Assembly (NCBI RefSeq): GCF_000497575.1
Contig: NZ_APJI01000018.1
Span: 1 to 64,000 of the forward strand
Source: Afipia sp. OHSU_II-C1
GTDB taxonomy: Bacteria; Pseudomonadota; Alphaproteobacteria; Rhizobiales; Xanthobacteraceae
Length of the DNA stretch: 64,000 nucleotides
Direction: 5' to 3'
The position numbers and the translations under genes were made by a program. A model generated the notes under the pieces. The model saw nothing but the letters and a program-made list of their open reading frames with translations, was not told where the DNA came from and did not search any database. This document shows, one piece after another, positions 26,536 to 35,094 of the stretch (position 1 is its first letter; each line of letters starts with the position of its first letter).

Positions 26536-27713
26536 CGGCGTCCTCCCGACGGATCGCGAGGACGATGGAGTGTTTCCGAGTGATCGGTGGTCGAGAGGTC
26601 GTCTTTACCGAGGGACGGAGTTGGCGCCGTCGTTGCGGGCGGGAGGTCCGCGCCCTTGCCGGCCTCTATGCCGAGGTTTCCGGCGGCGTCGCGGGCGAGG
26701 TTGTCCACATCGCGCGCGCGCTCTTCAAGGTTAGAATCTATGTTAGATTCTAAGTTAAGGGCGCGATTTCGTGTTTGATCTTCGGCCGTTAGACTCGGTT
26801 TGGGTTCCCGATAGCACGAGCCTCCGGTTCCCGATAGCACGATAGTCCGGGTTCCCGATAGCACGAGCCCGTCCACAGGCTGTCCACAGCGCATCGTCGG
26901 CTCGAAGGCGAGCAGCGTCCGGCCGCCGATCTCGACCTCGAGGAATAGCGTGTAGCCCGGCAGCGGCTGGCGCCGGATGATGTCGCGCAGCTCGAAGGCA
27001 AAGCGCTTGAACGGCGACAGGCTGCCGGACTTTTGATGGAGATGGCGAAAGTCGAAGCGCCATCCATTGCGCTGGCGGCCGCCGTGCTTGCGCACCAGGC
27101 GGTAGAGCCAGCGGTCGAGGCCGCCCGTCAGATCGAAATAAGCGCGGTCGATCGTGAGCACGAGCGCGTCGTCAAGAACGGCTTGGTAGAACCAGTCCGG
27201 CACGATCAGCTCGATGCCCTCCGGCCGGCCGTTGCGATCGGTGCGCTCCTGCCATTCGTTGATCCACGAGAAGCGATGGCGGCGGCCTTCCGCCGGCTGG
27301 CGGATCGATGTCGCAACGGTCGTCGATTGCAGCCGGTCGAGCGCCGCCTTCAGGCGCTGGTAGTCGCGCAGCGACGTGCCGCGCCCGACATAGGTGAGAA
27401 TTTCGTAGGGCGTGGCGGCCATCAGCCGCGAGGTGCGAAGCCCGGCATCCCGCGCCTCGACGATCTGGCTCGCCGCCCAGATCAGGATGTCGGCGTCCCA
27501 GATTGTCGCCATGCCATGATCGGGCACGGCCTCGACGCGGATCGTCACGTTGCCGGCGACGAAATCGATCGGCGCAACGCGATGGGATTTGGAGAGCGAG
27601 AAGAACGGATAGGCCATGAGATCCTGCGCGTCTCGTAGCGCGAAGTCGCCGGGGCGTGCTCGGAACAGATCGAGTTGTCCGCGCTCCGAAAGGGATCGAC
27701 GCCGCACCGCCAT
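26532..27713 (-). CDS. repA: Replication initiator RepA
   Basis: This 393-residue protein fits the plasmid replication initiator A family: an N-terminal section (DAQDLMAYPFFSLSKSHRVA) and a winged-helix core with TPYEILTYVGRGTSLRDYQRLK and the IELIVPDWFYQAVL motif. The last 120 residues are low complexity, and the DNA encoding them contains three iterons, DnaA-box-like sites and an AT-rich inverted repeat, so the coding end probably doubles as the replication origin. The element may thus replicate as a circle after excision, or derive from an integrated plasmid. Confidence 0.92.
   Translation of the reverse strand: MAVRRRSLSERGQLDLFRARPGDFALRDAQDLMAYPFFSLSKSHRVAPIDFVAGNVTIRVEAVPDHGMATIWDADILIWAASQIVEARDAGLRTSRLMAATPYEILTYVGRGTSLRDYQRLKAALDRLQSTTVATSIRQPAEGRRHRFSWINEWQERTDRNGRPEGIELIVPDWFYQAVLDDALVLTIDRAYFDLTGGLDRWLYRLVRKHGGRQRNGWRFDFRHLHQKSGSLSPFKRFAFELRDIIRRQPLPGYTLFLEVEIGGRTLLAFEPTMRCGQPVDGLVLSGTRTIVLSGTGGSCYREPKPSLTAEDQTRNRALNLESNIDSNLEERARDVDNLARDAAGNLGIEAGKGADLPPATTAPTPSLGKDDLSTTDHSETLHRPRDPSGGRR
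26701..26890. other. Intragenic origin-like cluster within repA
   Basis: Three copies of GGTTCCCGATAGCACGA start at 26803, 26826 and 26850, 23-24 bases apart (about two helical turns). To their right on the plus strand are GTCCACAGG and TGTCCACAG; to the left is TTGTCCACA at 26701. An AT-rich stretch holds the inverted repeat TTAGAATC/GATTCTAA (26731-26753). Iterons plus DnaA-like boxes plus an AT-rich segment is the standard composition of a theta-type plasmid origin. Confidence 0.65.
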
Positions 27714-27731
27714 GAAGAAGTCCGGTTGCGG

Positions 27732-28013
27732 TCAGCGTGCGTAGCGACCGGCGTGGGTCGGCTGCGTGGGCGCGTGGCGTTTGGCGGGAAGGACCGAACC
27801 GCGCGGGTCCGACGTCGAGGTGACGGAGCCGCGCGCGGCCCAGGTTTCGAGATCGTCGATGGCGTAAACGACGCGGCCGCCGAGTTTGCGATAGGCGGGG
27901 CCGGTCCCGTAGGTCCGGTGCTTTTCGAGGGTTCGGGCGGAGAGGCTGAGAAATTCGGCAGCTTCCTTGGTGCGCAGGAAGCGCGGCGGCAGAACGACGG
28001 GTTCGTGTGGCAT
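27732..28013 (-). CDS. AlpA/excisionase-like helix-turn-helix protein
   Basis: This 93-residue protein has an HTH_17/MerR-like domain (FLRTKEAAEFLSLSARTLEK, then YRKLGGRVVYAIDDLETWA) as in AlpA regulators and excisionases. The C-terminus is basic and proline-rich. Its place directly upstream of repA suggests control of repA or of excision; both are inferences. It ends 18 bases before repA starts. Confidence 0.85.
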   Translation of the reverse strand: MPHEPVVLPPRFLRTKEAAEFLSLSARTLEKHRTYGTGPAYRKLGGRVVYAIDDLETWAARGSVTSTSDPRGSVLPAKRHAPTQPTHAGRYAR

Positions 28014-28153
28014 GGATCGGGCCTCCGTGGTGTCAGGGACGGTCGCTGCGGTTCAGGGGCGAACGGCGACCACGGTGGCGGAGGGAATGCGTCAGGGGGG
28101 ATGGGGAAGTTGAGGGGGCTAAAATCCCCACCCTTCGCCCAGGCATCGACCGG

Positions 28154-28916
28154 CTAAGGTCGACGGCGATGCCGAAGGAGGTTCAGATAGCCGCCGCCGA
28201 CCATGACGAGGCCGCTCTCGATCAGCCCGATGACGGAATCGCGCAACGGCGAGGTCTTCCACGGATCGGCGGTAACGCGCGCCTCGCCGTAGATCGCGCT
28301 GGCAATCTCGCGATAGCTTGCGCCGTTCATGCGGCCGTCGACCGCCTGAAGCATCAGGCGCAGGCGTCGGCGCTGCTGGCGCGTCAAGCGGGTGTCGGCG
28401 AGGGCTTTGCGGCCGTAGAGGGCACGCCAGAAGCGGGTCAGCGCATCGACGCGATCGAGCAGATCGATGTCGATCGGGACCAGGGCGACAAGCGCGCGGC
28501 GATCGCTGCCGGGAAGAAAAAGCAACTGTGCAGGCATGTCGGCCGGATAGACCGCGTAAATGCCCTCGGGGCCGTCGCGGAACGATTGGAGCCCGACCAG
28601 CTCAGGAGTCGGCGTGGCGGGCAAATGATCAGGTGCGGACGCAAACGTCAGCACGGACGGCGCGGCGGCCGGCGACCAGAAGATGGTTTGCGCGAGCGCA
28701 GACAGACTCGGTCGCGCCGGGAAACCGCAACCCCCAACGCCGCTGATCCTCTACAGGAAGCGGCGCGGTGTCCTCCCGAGCGCTGGCGAGTGCCTGATAT
28801 TGATGTTGATAGGGTGTGTGCCGGCGCAAGCACTCCCACGCCAAGCCTTCGGTCGCGAGCTTGTCGAAGTAGTCGTAACTGCTGTGTTCTCTCCATCGAG
28901 AAGTATCGGGCCGCAT
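28154..28916 (-). pseudogene. DUF6499-DUF2285 protein split by a +1 frameshift
   Basis: The first part on the minus strand starts MRPDTSRWREHSSYDYFDKL and ends in frame 1 after QRRWGLRF; the DUF2285 part (ALAQTIFWSPAAAPSVLTFA through the final LNLLRHRRRP) continues in the next frame. The two pieces join seamlessly if one C of the CCC run (GGG at 28719-28721 on the plus strand) is removed, giving RFPARPSLSALAQ. In related elements this is one protein of about 250 residues, of unknown function. The break may be a real mutation or a homopolymer sequencing error. Confidence 0.82.
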
Positions 28917-29050
28917 CCCTTCGCCTCCCCTGTTTTATCAAGGTCGAGCAGAAAATGATTGCCGCACGCGAGAGGTGATGGAAGCTTGGTCAACGGCATT
29001 AGGCGATGCCGTAGCGGCATCGCCTTTGCGAAATAATCTCTAAATTGCAA

Positions 29051-29311
29051 TTAATTACTCGGGCCAAGCAGAAGCTGGCGATAGCCGGTATGCGTCATCC
29101 AGCGGGCGCGCTGGAGATGGCTGTTGTGAACACGCCGCGCCCTGTCGGGCTCGCTGGCAGGATCGATTCCGAACAGCACTTCGACAGCCTCCCGCCAGTC
29201 GGCGCCATCGGCGTCGGCGTCGAGAAGGCGGACATAAAGCTTGACGTGCTTTCTGTCGTATTTCGTCAGATTCTGACAGGACGGGGCGATGTCCTCGAAC
29301 GGCTCAATCAT
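29051..29311 (-). CDS. Small conserved element protein, unknown function
   Basis: This 86-residue acidic protein (MIEPFEDIAPSCQNLTKYDR, later DGADWREAVEVLFGIDP, RARWMTHTGYRQLLL) is of a kind I recall just upstream of the DUF2285 gene in related alphaproteobacterial elements, often annotated as DUF2285-like. No catalytic motif is visible; it is probably cytoplasmic and helical. The flanking gaps (about 130 bases each side) show nothing convincing. Confidence 0.75.
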   Translation of the reverse strand: MIEPFEDIAPSCQNLTKYDRKHVKLYVRLLDADADGADWREAVEVLFGIDPASEPDRARRVHNSHLQRARWMTHTGYRQLLLGPSN

Positions 29312-29430
29312 AGGGCGGCACGCTTGGTGTGGCGGTGTGGCGGGCGGAAGCTAGTGGAATTGAAGATGGAATATAACCGTTGGAAAGAGCACCGCTCGAT
29401 GCTGTCCTGGCATCGCCGGCCCACAACCCA

Positions 29431-29679
29431 TCAACCTTTCCGACCCTCGCGATCATCGACAAGCAGTACTCCCTGTCCGCGATCGGTGGTCAGGAGGACA
29501 ACGCCTGCCGCTTCGATGGCCCGCCGAACCTGATCGCGCGTACCCTCATGCACCCGCAATCCGTTTTCGGATTCGAGGCGCTTGAGGGCGGTCAGCGCAA
29601 CGCGGGCCTTGTCAGCAAGGGTCTCCTGCGTCCACCCCAGTAACGCGCGCGCGGCCCGTGATTGTCGGGAGGTGATCAT
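29431..29679 (-). CDS. XRE-family helix-turn-helix regulator
   Basis: This 82-residue protein is a single XRE/Cro-type domain (SRAARALLGWTQETLADKAR, VALTALKRLE) with a short C-terminal beta segment (GVVLLTTDRGQGVLLVDD), as in many small element-borne regulators. It is the most upstream recognisable regulator of the minus-strand element genes and may control entry into transfer. Confidence 0.86.
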   Translation of the reverse strand: MITSRQSRAARALLGWTQETLADKARVALTALKRLESENGLRVHEGTRDQVRRAIEAAGVVLLTTDRGQGVLLVDDREGRKG

Positions 29680-29826
29680 GCATGATCACCTCCCACTCGG
29701 GCCTACGCGCACGCCAGATGCGAGCTGAAATCATCGCTCAGCACAATACCGCAGACAACACGGCCGAAACTGATTCGGTCGGCTTAAGGAAAAGCCAGCC
29801 CAACGCCGATTTCCCCATGTCGCCCC

Positions 29827-29994
29827 TCACGGGGCGAACGGGTCCATCTCGTCGACGATCGCATCATCCTCACCATCATATTCGGTTGCGGGCATCACGC
29901 CCATCGTGCCATCGCCGGCGCGGAAGATGACGATGGAGACCATAAGCGTGGAAGCGAGGCTGAAGGCGAAGGCGTGGGCATCTGCAAGGGACAT
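29827..29994 (-). CDS. 55-residue protein, small conserved element gene
   Basis: A 55-codon frame starts MSLADAHAFAFSLASTLMVS and ends IVDEMDPFAP. It has an AGGAG ribosome site eight bases before the ATG and a biased, acidic C-terminus (EYDGEDDAIVDE), which argues for a real gene despite its size. It resembles, from memory, short proteins at this place in related elements. Its stop overlaps a CGCCCC-tcac-GGGGCG hairpin. No function is assigned. The 690-base stretch from the XRE gene to trbC' otherwise holds only this gene, a long untranslated leader and the trbB remnant. Confidence 0.6.
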   Translation of the reverse strand: MSLADAHAFAFSLASTLMVSIVIFRAGDGTMGVMPATEYDGEDDAIVDEMDPFAP

Positions 29995-30266
29995 TTTCCG
30001 GCTCCTGTTTGGAGGCGGGGACCATTCCCCGCTCGACAGGCGCCCGAAGTGTTTTGGTCTCGGCCGGGGTCATCGCGGAGGCAAAGCCGACGCGACCGCA
30101 CGCTCGCGTAGCGGACCCCAAGCGGGTTGACCTTGGAAGGCCGGGATTGAACCAAGGTTGCGTCTCAAAGAGCGGGTGGTGCGCGCTGACCGAAGCCGAA
30201 AACCCTTGCCATGTCATCATGCTGAAATCTGACGCTGCTTTTATTCTGGTGGCCTCGATCATCTGC

Positions 30267-30371
30267 ACTGAGATCGCCCATGTCGACGGGCTCGATCCAG
30301 CGACGGGCGATTACCGCACGCTCAATGCGCTGCTCCCATCCTCACACGCCGCAAAAGGAGACTCCGAATGA
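30267..30371 (+). pseudogene. trbB: 3' remnant of a second trbB
   Basis: The last 35 codons read EIAHVDGLDPATGDYRTLNA and end KGDSE, matching the end of the intact TrbB ([20 protein letters not shown], ending TGESE). The stop overlaps the next trbC start as ATGA, as in the complete copy. Everything upstream, including the ATPase core, is missing; the sequence left of about 30267 is unrelated. It is on the strand opposite to the main trb cluster. Confidence 0.8.
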
Positions 30372-30703
30372 TCCGACTTTCCCTGTCCCGTGTGCGCCAC
30401 CGTCTTGCCGAGGCGACAGCGCTTGCCACCATCACGCTGCTGATGGCGGCACCCGCCCATGCCTCCGGCTCTTCCATGCCGTGGGAAGAGCCCCTTCAGA
30501 AGATCCTCGAAAGCATCGAGGGGCCGGTCGCCAAGATCGTCGCGGTCATCATCATCATCACCACGGGATTGACGCTCGCCTTCGGCGACACGGCGGGCGG
30601 CTTCCGGCGGCTGGTGCAGATCGTGTTCGGCCTGTCGATCGCGTTCGCGGCCAGCTCCTTCTTTCTCAGCTTCTTCAGCTTTGGCGGCGGAGCGCTGGTC
30701 TGA
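30368..30703 (+). CDS. trbC: Second TrbC pilin (remnant element)
   Basis: This 111-residue pilin precursor has its own signal region (LAEATALATITLLMAAPAHA) followed by ASGSSMPWEEPLQKILESIE and the two hydrophobic segments. From the mature N-terminus on, it is almost identical to the main TrbC, while the signal regions share little. The gene is intact but stands in a broken operon, without a complete trbB or trbE, so it is unlikely to build a pilus alone. Confidence 0.9.
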   Translation: MIRLSLSRVRHRLAEATALATITLLMAAPAHASGSSMPWEEPLQKILESIEGPVAKIVAVIIIITTGLTLAFGDTAGGFRRLVQIVFGLSIAFAASSFFLSFFSFGGGALV

Positions 30704-30966
30704 TGGAGGAAGACGTCCGCGGCTTCTTCGCGCCGGTGCATCGCGCGCTCACCGAACCGATCCTGCTCGGTGGCGCCCCACGCACGGTCGCCATCGCCAA
30801 CGGCACGCTCGCCGGCGCGGTCGGTCTCGGCCTGCGTCTGTGGATCGCGGGTCTTGTCATCTGGGCGATCGGGCATTTCGCGGCCGTCTGGGCCGCGAAG
30901 CGCGACGCGCAGTTCGTCGACGTCGGCCGCCGGCACCTGCGCTACCCCGCGCACATGGACGTGTGA
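30703..30966 (+). CDS. trbD: Second TrbD (remnant element)
   Basis: This 87-residue VirB3-like protein has the same FFAPVHRALTEPILLGGAP motif and membrane helices as the main TrbD, with a different first few residues and a different tail. The ATG shares its A with the trbC stop. The gene looks intact. It is followed nine bases later by the truncated trbE. Confidence 0.9.
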   Translation: MEEDVRGFFAPVHRALTEPILLGGAPRTVAIANGTLAGAVGLGLRLWIAGLVIWAIGHFAAVWAAKRDAQFVDVGRRHLRYPAHMDV

Positions 30967-30975
30967 GGTGCGCCC

Positions 30976-32590
30976 ATGCTGAACCTCGCCGAATACCGGA
31001 AAAAGAGTGCGCAGCTTGCCGACTTCCTGCCCTGGGCTGCTCTGGTCGCGCCCGGCGTCGTGCTCAACAAGGATGGCAGCTTTCAGAGAACGGCGCGCTT
31101 TCGCGGTCCCGATCTCGACAGCGCCACCCCGGCCGAGCTGGTCGGCACGACGGCGCGTCTCAACAACGCCTTGCGCCGGCTCGGCTCCGGCTGGGCGATC
31201 TTCGTCGAGGCGCAGCGTCATCCCGCCACCGACTACCCGGAAAGCCTGTTTCCGGAACCTGCGCCCGCGCTGCTCGACATCGAGCGCCGCGAGCAGTTCG
31301 AGGACTCGGGCGTCCTGTTCGAGTCGAGCTACTTCCTGACTTTCGTCTGGCTGCCACCGGCCGAGGAAGCCTCGCGCATGGAAGCCTGGCTCTACGAGGG
31401 TCGCGAGCGCGGCGGCGTCGATCCGTGGGAGCTGCTGAAAGGTTTCGTCGACCGCACCGACCGCGTCCTCAATCTCGTTGAAGGCTTCGTGCCGGAAGCG
31501 GACTGGCTCGATGATCCGGAGACGCTGACCTACCTGCATTCGACCATCTCGACGAAGCGGCATCGCGTGCGCGTGCCCGAGACGCCGATGCACCTCGATG
31601 CGCTCCTGGCCGATCAGCCGCTCGCCGGCGGGCTGGAGCCGCGGCTTGGCGACTTCCATGTCCGCACGCTCACCGTCATCGGATTCCCGACCACGACATT
31701 CCCTGGAATCCTCGACGACTTGAATCGACTCGCGTTCGTGTACCGCTGGTCGACGCGCGCCATCATGCTCGACAAGACCGACGCCACGCGGCTGGTGACA
31801 AAGATCAGGCGGCAGTGGTTCGCCAAGCGCAAATCGATCGCGGCCATCGTGAAGGAGGTGATGACCAACGAGGCGTCGGTGTTGATGGACACCGACGCCG
31901 CCAACAAAGCGGCCGACGCCGATGCGGCCTTGCAGGACCTCGGCTCCGACCACGTCGGCGAAGTCTATGTCACCGCGACCGTCACCGTATGGAGCGCCGA
32001 TCGCACTGTCGCCGACGAGCGGCTGCGGCTGGTCGAGAAAGTCATCCAGTCCCGCGACTTCACCTGCATCGTCGAAGGCGTCAACGCCATCGAAGCCTGG
32101 CTCGGTTCGATCCCCGGACAGACCTACGCCAATGTCCGCCAGCCGCCGATCTCGACACTGAATCTCGCGCATATGATGCCGCTGTCGGCGGTCTGGGCCG
32201 GGCCGGCGCGGGACGAGCATCTCGGCGCGCCGCCCTTATTCTACGCCAAGACCGAGGGTGCCACCCCGTTCCGCTTCGCGCTCCATGTTGGCGACGTCGG
32301 TCACACCATGATCGTCGGGCCGACAGGGGCGGGGAAGTCGGTCCTGCTGGCGCTGATGGCGCTCCAGTTCCGCCGTTATCGCAATTCACAGGTCTTCGTC
32401 TTCGATTTCGGCGGCAGCATCCGCGCCGCAACCTTGGCGATGGGCGGCGACTGGCAGGACCTCGGCGGTTCGCTCACCGACGACGCGGAACCCACATCCG
32501 TTCAACTCCAGCCGCTGGCGCTCATCCATCACGTTCCGGAACGGGCCTGGGCCGCCGACTGGATCGTCGACATCCTCCTGCGCGAGGGCA
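30976..32590 (+). pseudogene. trbE: Second trbE truncated after about 538 codons
   Basis: The frame follows TrbE closely from MLNLAEYRKKSAQLADFLPW through Walker A (GPTGAGKS) to AWAADWIVDILLREG, then the match stops abruptly and the frame runs on for about 60 unrelated codons to 32769. The complete TrbE has about 270 further residues, including Walker B. The product would lack half of the ATPase core. The break at about 32590 is the junction with the coxG-like fragment. Confidence 0.88.
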
Positions 32591-32668
32591 CGCGTCGTTC
32601 TTTTTCCGCGCACCTGGCTTCGTGCGTCCCACGCCCATACCAAAATCAGCACAAGGGGATCTTTACTC

Positions 32669-33097
32669 ATGGAAATGACCGGTTCGCAGCGTATCGAGGC
32701 TTCTCGCGAGCGCGTTTGGCAGGCGCTGAACGACCCCGAGATTCTCAAAGCGAGCATCCCGGGCTGTGAGCGCATTGAAAAGCTGTCGGATACGGAGATG
32801 GCAGCCACCGTTACCCTGAAGGTCGGCCCCGTCAAGGCGTCATTCCAAGGCGATGTGAAGCTTGCAGATCTCGATCCGCCCAACGGCTATACCATCACCG
32901 GCGAAGGAAGGGGCGGCGCGGCCGGTTTCGCGAAAGGGGCTGCCCGGGTCTCGCTCATCCCGGAGGGGAGCGCGACTGTTCTCAGCTACTCCGTGAAGGC
33001 CGACGTTGGCGGCAAGCTCGCTCAGCTCGGCGGGCGCCTCATCGACTCGACCGCGCGGAGGCTCGCAGCCGAGTTTTTCGACCGTTTCGCCCAGGCC
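32669..33097 (+). pseudogene. CoxG-like (SRPBCC) gene, 3' end lost
   Basis: The frame starts MEMTGSQRIEASRERVWQAL and continues with NGYTITGEGRGGAAGFAKGA, a clear CO-dehydrogenase subunit G/CoxG SRPBCC domain of about 142 residues. After FDRFAQAM the sequence becomes antisense to trbI, so the native C-terminus is missing although most of the domain is present. About 80 bases upstream of its ATG are kept, with AAGGGG as a possible ribosome site. CoxG proteins help mature or anchor CO-dehydrogenase-type enzymes; such an enzyme is encoded 12 kb away. Confidence 0.78.
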
Positions 33098-33803
33098 ATG
33101 GCCGAACTGCACGGCGTTGTCGTATTGGCCGATGATGCGGGTGCCCTGCGGCACGAGGAGAATCCGCCCGGTCGGGCTGTCATAGATGTTTTCCGTGACT
33201 TGCGCCGTGATCTGTCCGGGCAGATCGGAGCGAATGCCGGTGATCAGCGCGGCCGGGATCACCGCGCCGGCTTGCAGGACGTAGGGTGAGGCCGGCGGCA
33301 TCACCCGATCCGGGGCGACGGTGCGGCGGTCGGCGGCGGCATTGAGGAAGGCGAGCTGCCGCTCCTGTGCGCGCTCTTGCACCGTCGGCGTGAACTGGCC
33401 GGGAAGCCCGAGGCCGGTCAGATTCGCGGTGGTGGCGGCACCGCCGGGCGCTGTGGAGGCCGCCACCGTCCGCACCTGCGTCTGGAAAAAGACGCGACTC
33501 GTGCGCGCTGCTTCCGCTTCGGCGAGCCGGCGCTGCTCGGCTGCATCCACGGTCGGCTGGATGGATGGTGGCACGACTGGCTGTCCACGATCCTGCGCGC
33601 TCAGAATGGGGCGGCCCAGGTCGCCTAGCAGCGGCGGTCCAAGCCGCGGGCCGGTGTAGTCGCGCGGCAGTCCGGCGAGTCCATCGGCCGTGGGCCGATT
33701 GGTGGTGGAATAGAGTTCCTCGTTGCGGGGGCCGGCATCGCGGGTTTGCAGCGCGTAGATCAGGGCGCCGCCGAGGCCGATCGACGCGACCAGGCCGAGA
33801 CCA
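33098..33803 (-). pseudogene. trbI: Internal fragment of a second trbI
   Basis: Read on the minus strand this gives GLVASIGLGGALIYALQTRD, the proline-rich linker, and SPYVLQAGAVIPAALITGIR up to GQYDNAVQFG, all matching the intact TrbI. The cytoplasmic N-terminus and the last 120 or so residues are absent. The left break joins the coxG-like fragment and the right break joins dadA; both joints share a few bases around GGCCGA. The fragment cannot be functional. Confidence 0.88.
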
Positions 33804-34939
33804 GCTTCGCTAACGCCGGTGAAGTGTCGCCGGGCTACGCTTCGCCTTGGGCGGGGCCCGGCGTGCCGTTGAAGGCCATCCGCTGGATTCTGGACAGCCA
33901 CGGACCCCTGGTGGTGCGTCCGCAACTCGACCCGGCGATGTGGCGGTGGATGTTTCAGATGCTGCGCAACTGCACGGCCGCGCGTTATGCCGTGAACAAA
34001 GCGCGCATGGTCGGGATCGCTGAATACAGCCGCGATTGCTTGCGCGCGCTGCGTACCGAGATCGGTATCAGTTACGACGAGCGCAGCCAGGGCACGCTCC
34101 AGCTTTTCCGCAAGCAGGCGCAACTCGACGCGATCGGCGGCGATATCGAAGTGTTGAAGCAATATAACGTGCCTTACGAGGTGCTCGATCGCGACGGTTG
34201 CATCCGCGTCGAGCCGGCGCTGGCCGCGGTGCGCGAGCGCTTCGTTGGTGGCCTGCGTTTGCCCGACGACGAGACCGGCGATTGCCATCTATTTACGCAG
34301 CGACTCGAACGGATCGCCGCCGAGCGCGGGGTGAAATTCGTTTACGACACGACGATCCAATCGGTGGACGTGAGCGGTGGTCGCGTGGCCCAGGTCGCGA
34401 CGGATCGCGGTGCGCTTGCGGCCGATGTCTATGTGATGGCGCTCGGCAGCTTTTCGCCGCTGTTGCTGCGGCCGCTCGGCATCGACATCCCGGTCTATCC
34501 GGTCAAGGGCTATTCGCTCACGGTCCCGATCACGGACAAGAACGCGGCGCCGGAGTCCACCATCATGGACGAAACCTACAAGGTTGCGATCACCCGACTC
34601 GGCGATCGCATTCGCGTCGGTGGCACCGCTGAAGTCGGTGACTATCAGGTTCGGCTGCGGCCAAGCCGGCGTGCGCCGCTGGATCGCTCGCTGACGGACC
34701 TATTTCCGCGCGGCGGCGATCTGTCGCGCGCGACGTTCTGGAGCGGGCTGCGGCCGATGACGCCAGACGGGCCGCCCATTATTGGGCCAACGCGTTTTGA
34801 GAATCTGCATCTCAATACGGGCCACGGCACATTGGGATGGACCATGGCCTGCGGCGCGGCGCGCGTCGTCGCCGATCAGATCGCCGGAGTTGTGCCGGAG
34901 GTGCCCGCCGCCGATCTGTCGGTCGCGCGATACACGTAG
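33797..34939 (+). pseudogene. dadA: D-amino-acid dehydrogenase (DadA) lacking its N-terminus
   Basis: From ETSFANAGEVSPGYASPWAG on, this is a FAD-dependent DadA-type oxidoreductase through GLRPMTPDGPPIIGPT and HLNTGHGTLGWTMACGAARV near the end. About 40 N-terminal residues, including the GxGxxG nucleotide-binding loop, are missing and replaced by antisense trbI sequence, so FAD binding should be lost. The frame is open across the joint, but the product is very unlikely to work. DadA normally oxidises D-alanine at the membrane. Confidence 0.85.
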
Positions 34940-35094
34940 CCGCCAGCGCCGCTTCCAGCCGCGTTGCCTCGGCTCGATGACGGGGGGCCATGCATGGATG
35001 GCGTTGATCCCTGGCCCGACGACGCTTATGACATTTCAAGCGTCGCGGATGCGGCGGCGAACTTGCATCGACCAATGGCGATTGGAAATTGAGG

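Noticed and set aside
30139-30156. tRNA T-arm-like sequence (minus strand GGTTCAATCCCGGCC)
   Set aside because: It lacks one base of the T-loop consensus and no acceptor, D or anticodon arm could be fitted around it, so no tRNA or attachment site is called.
30009-30266. Open frame leading into the trbB remnant
   Set aside because: Only its last 35 codons match TrbB; the part before about 30267 has no family-like sequence and is better read as the leader of the 55-residue gene on the other strand.
32591-32769. Sixty-codon tail fused to the truncated trbE
   Set aside because: It is an accidental read-through into the upstream region and start of the coxG-like gene in a different frame.
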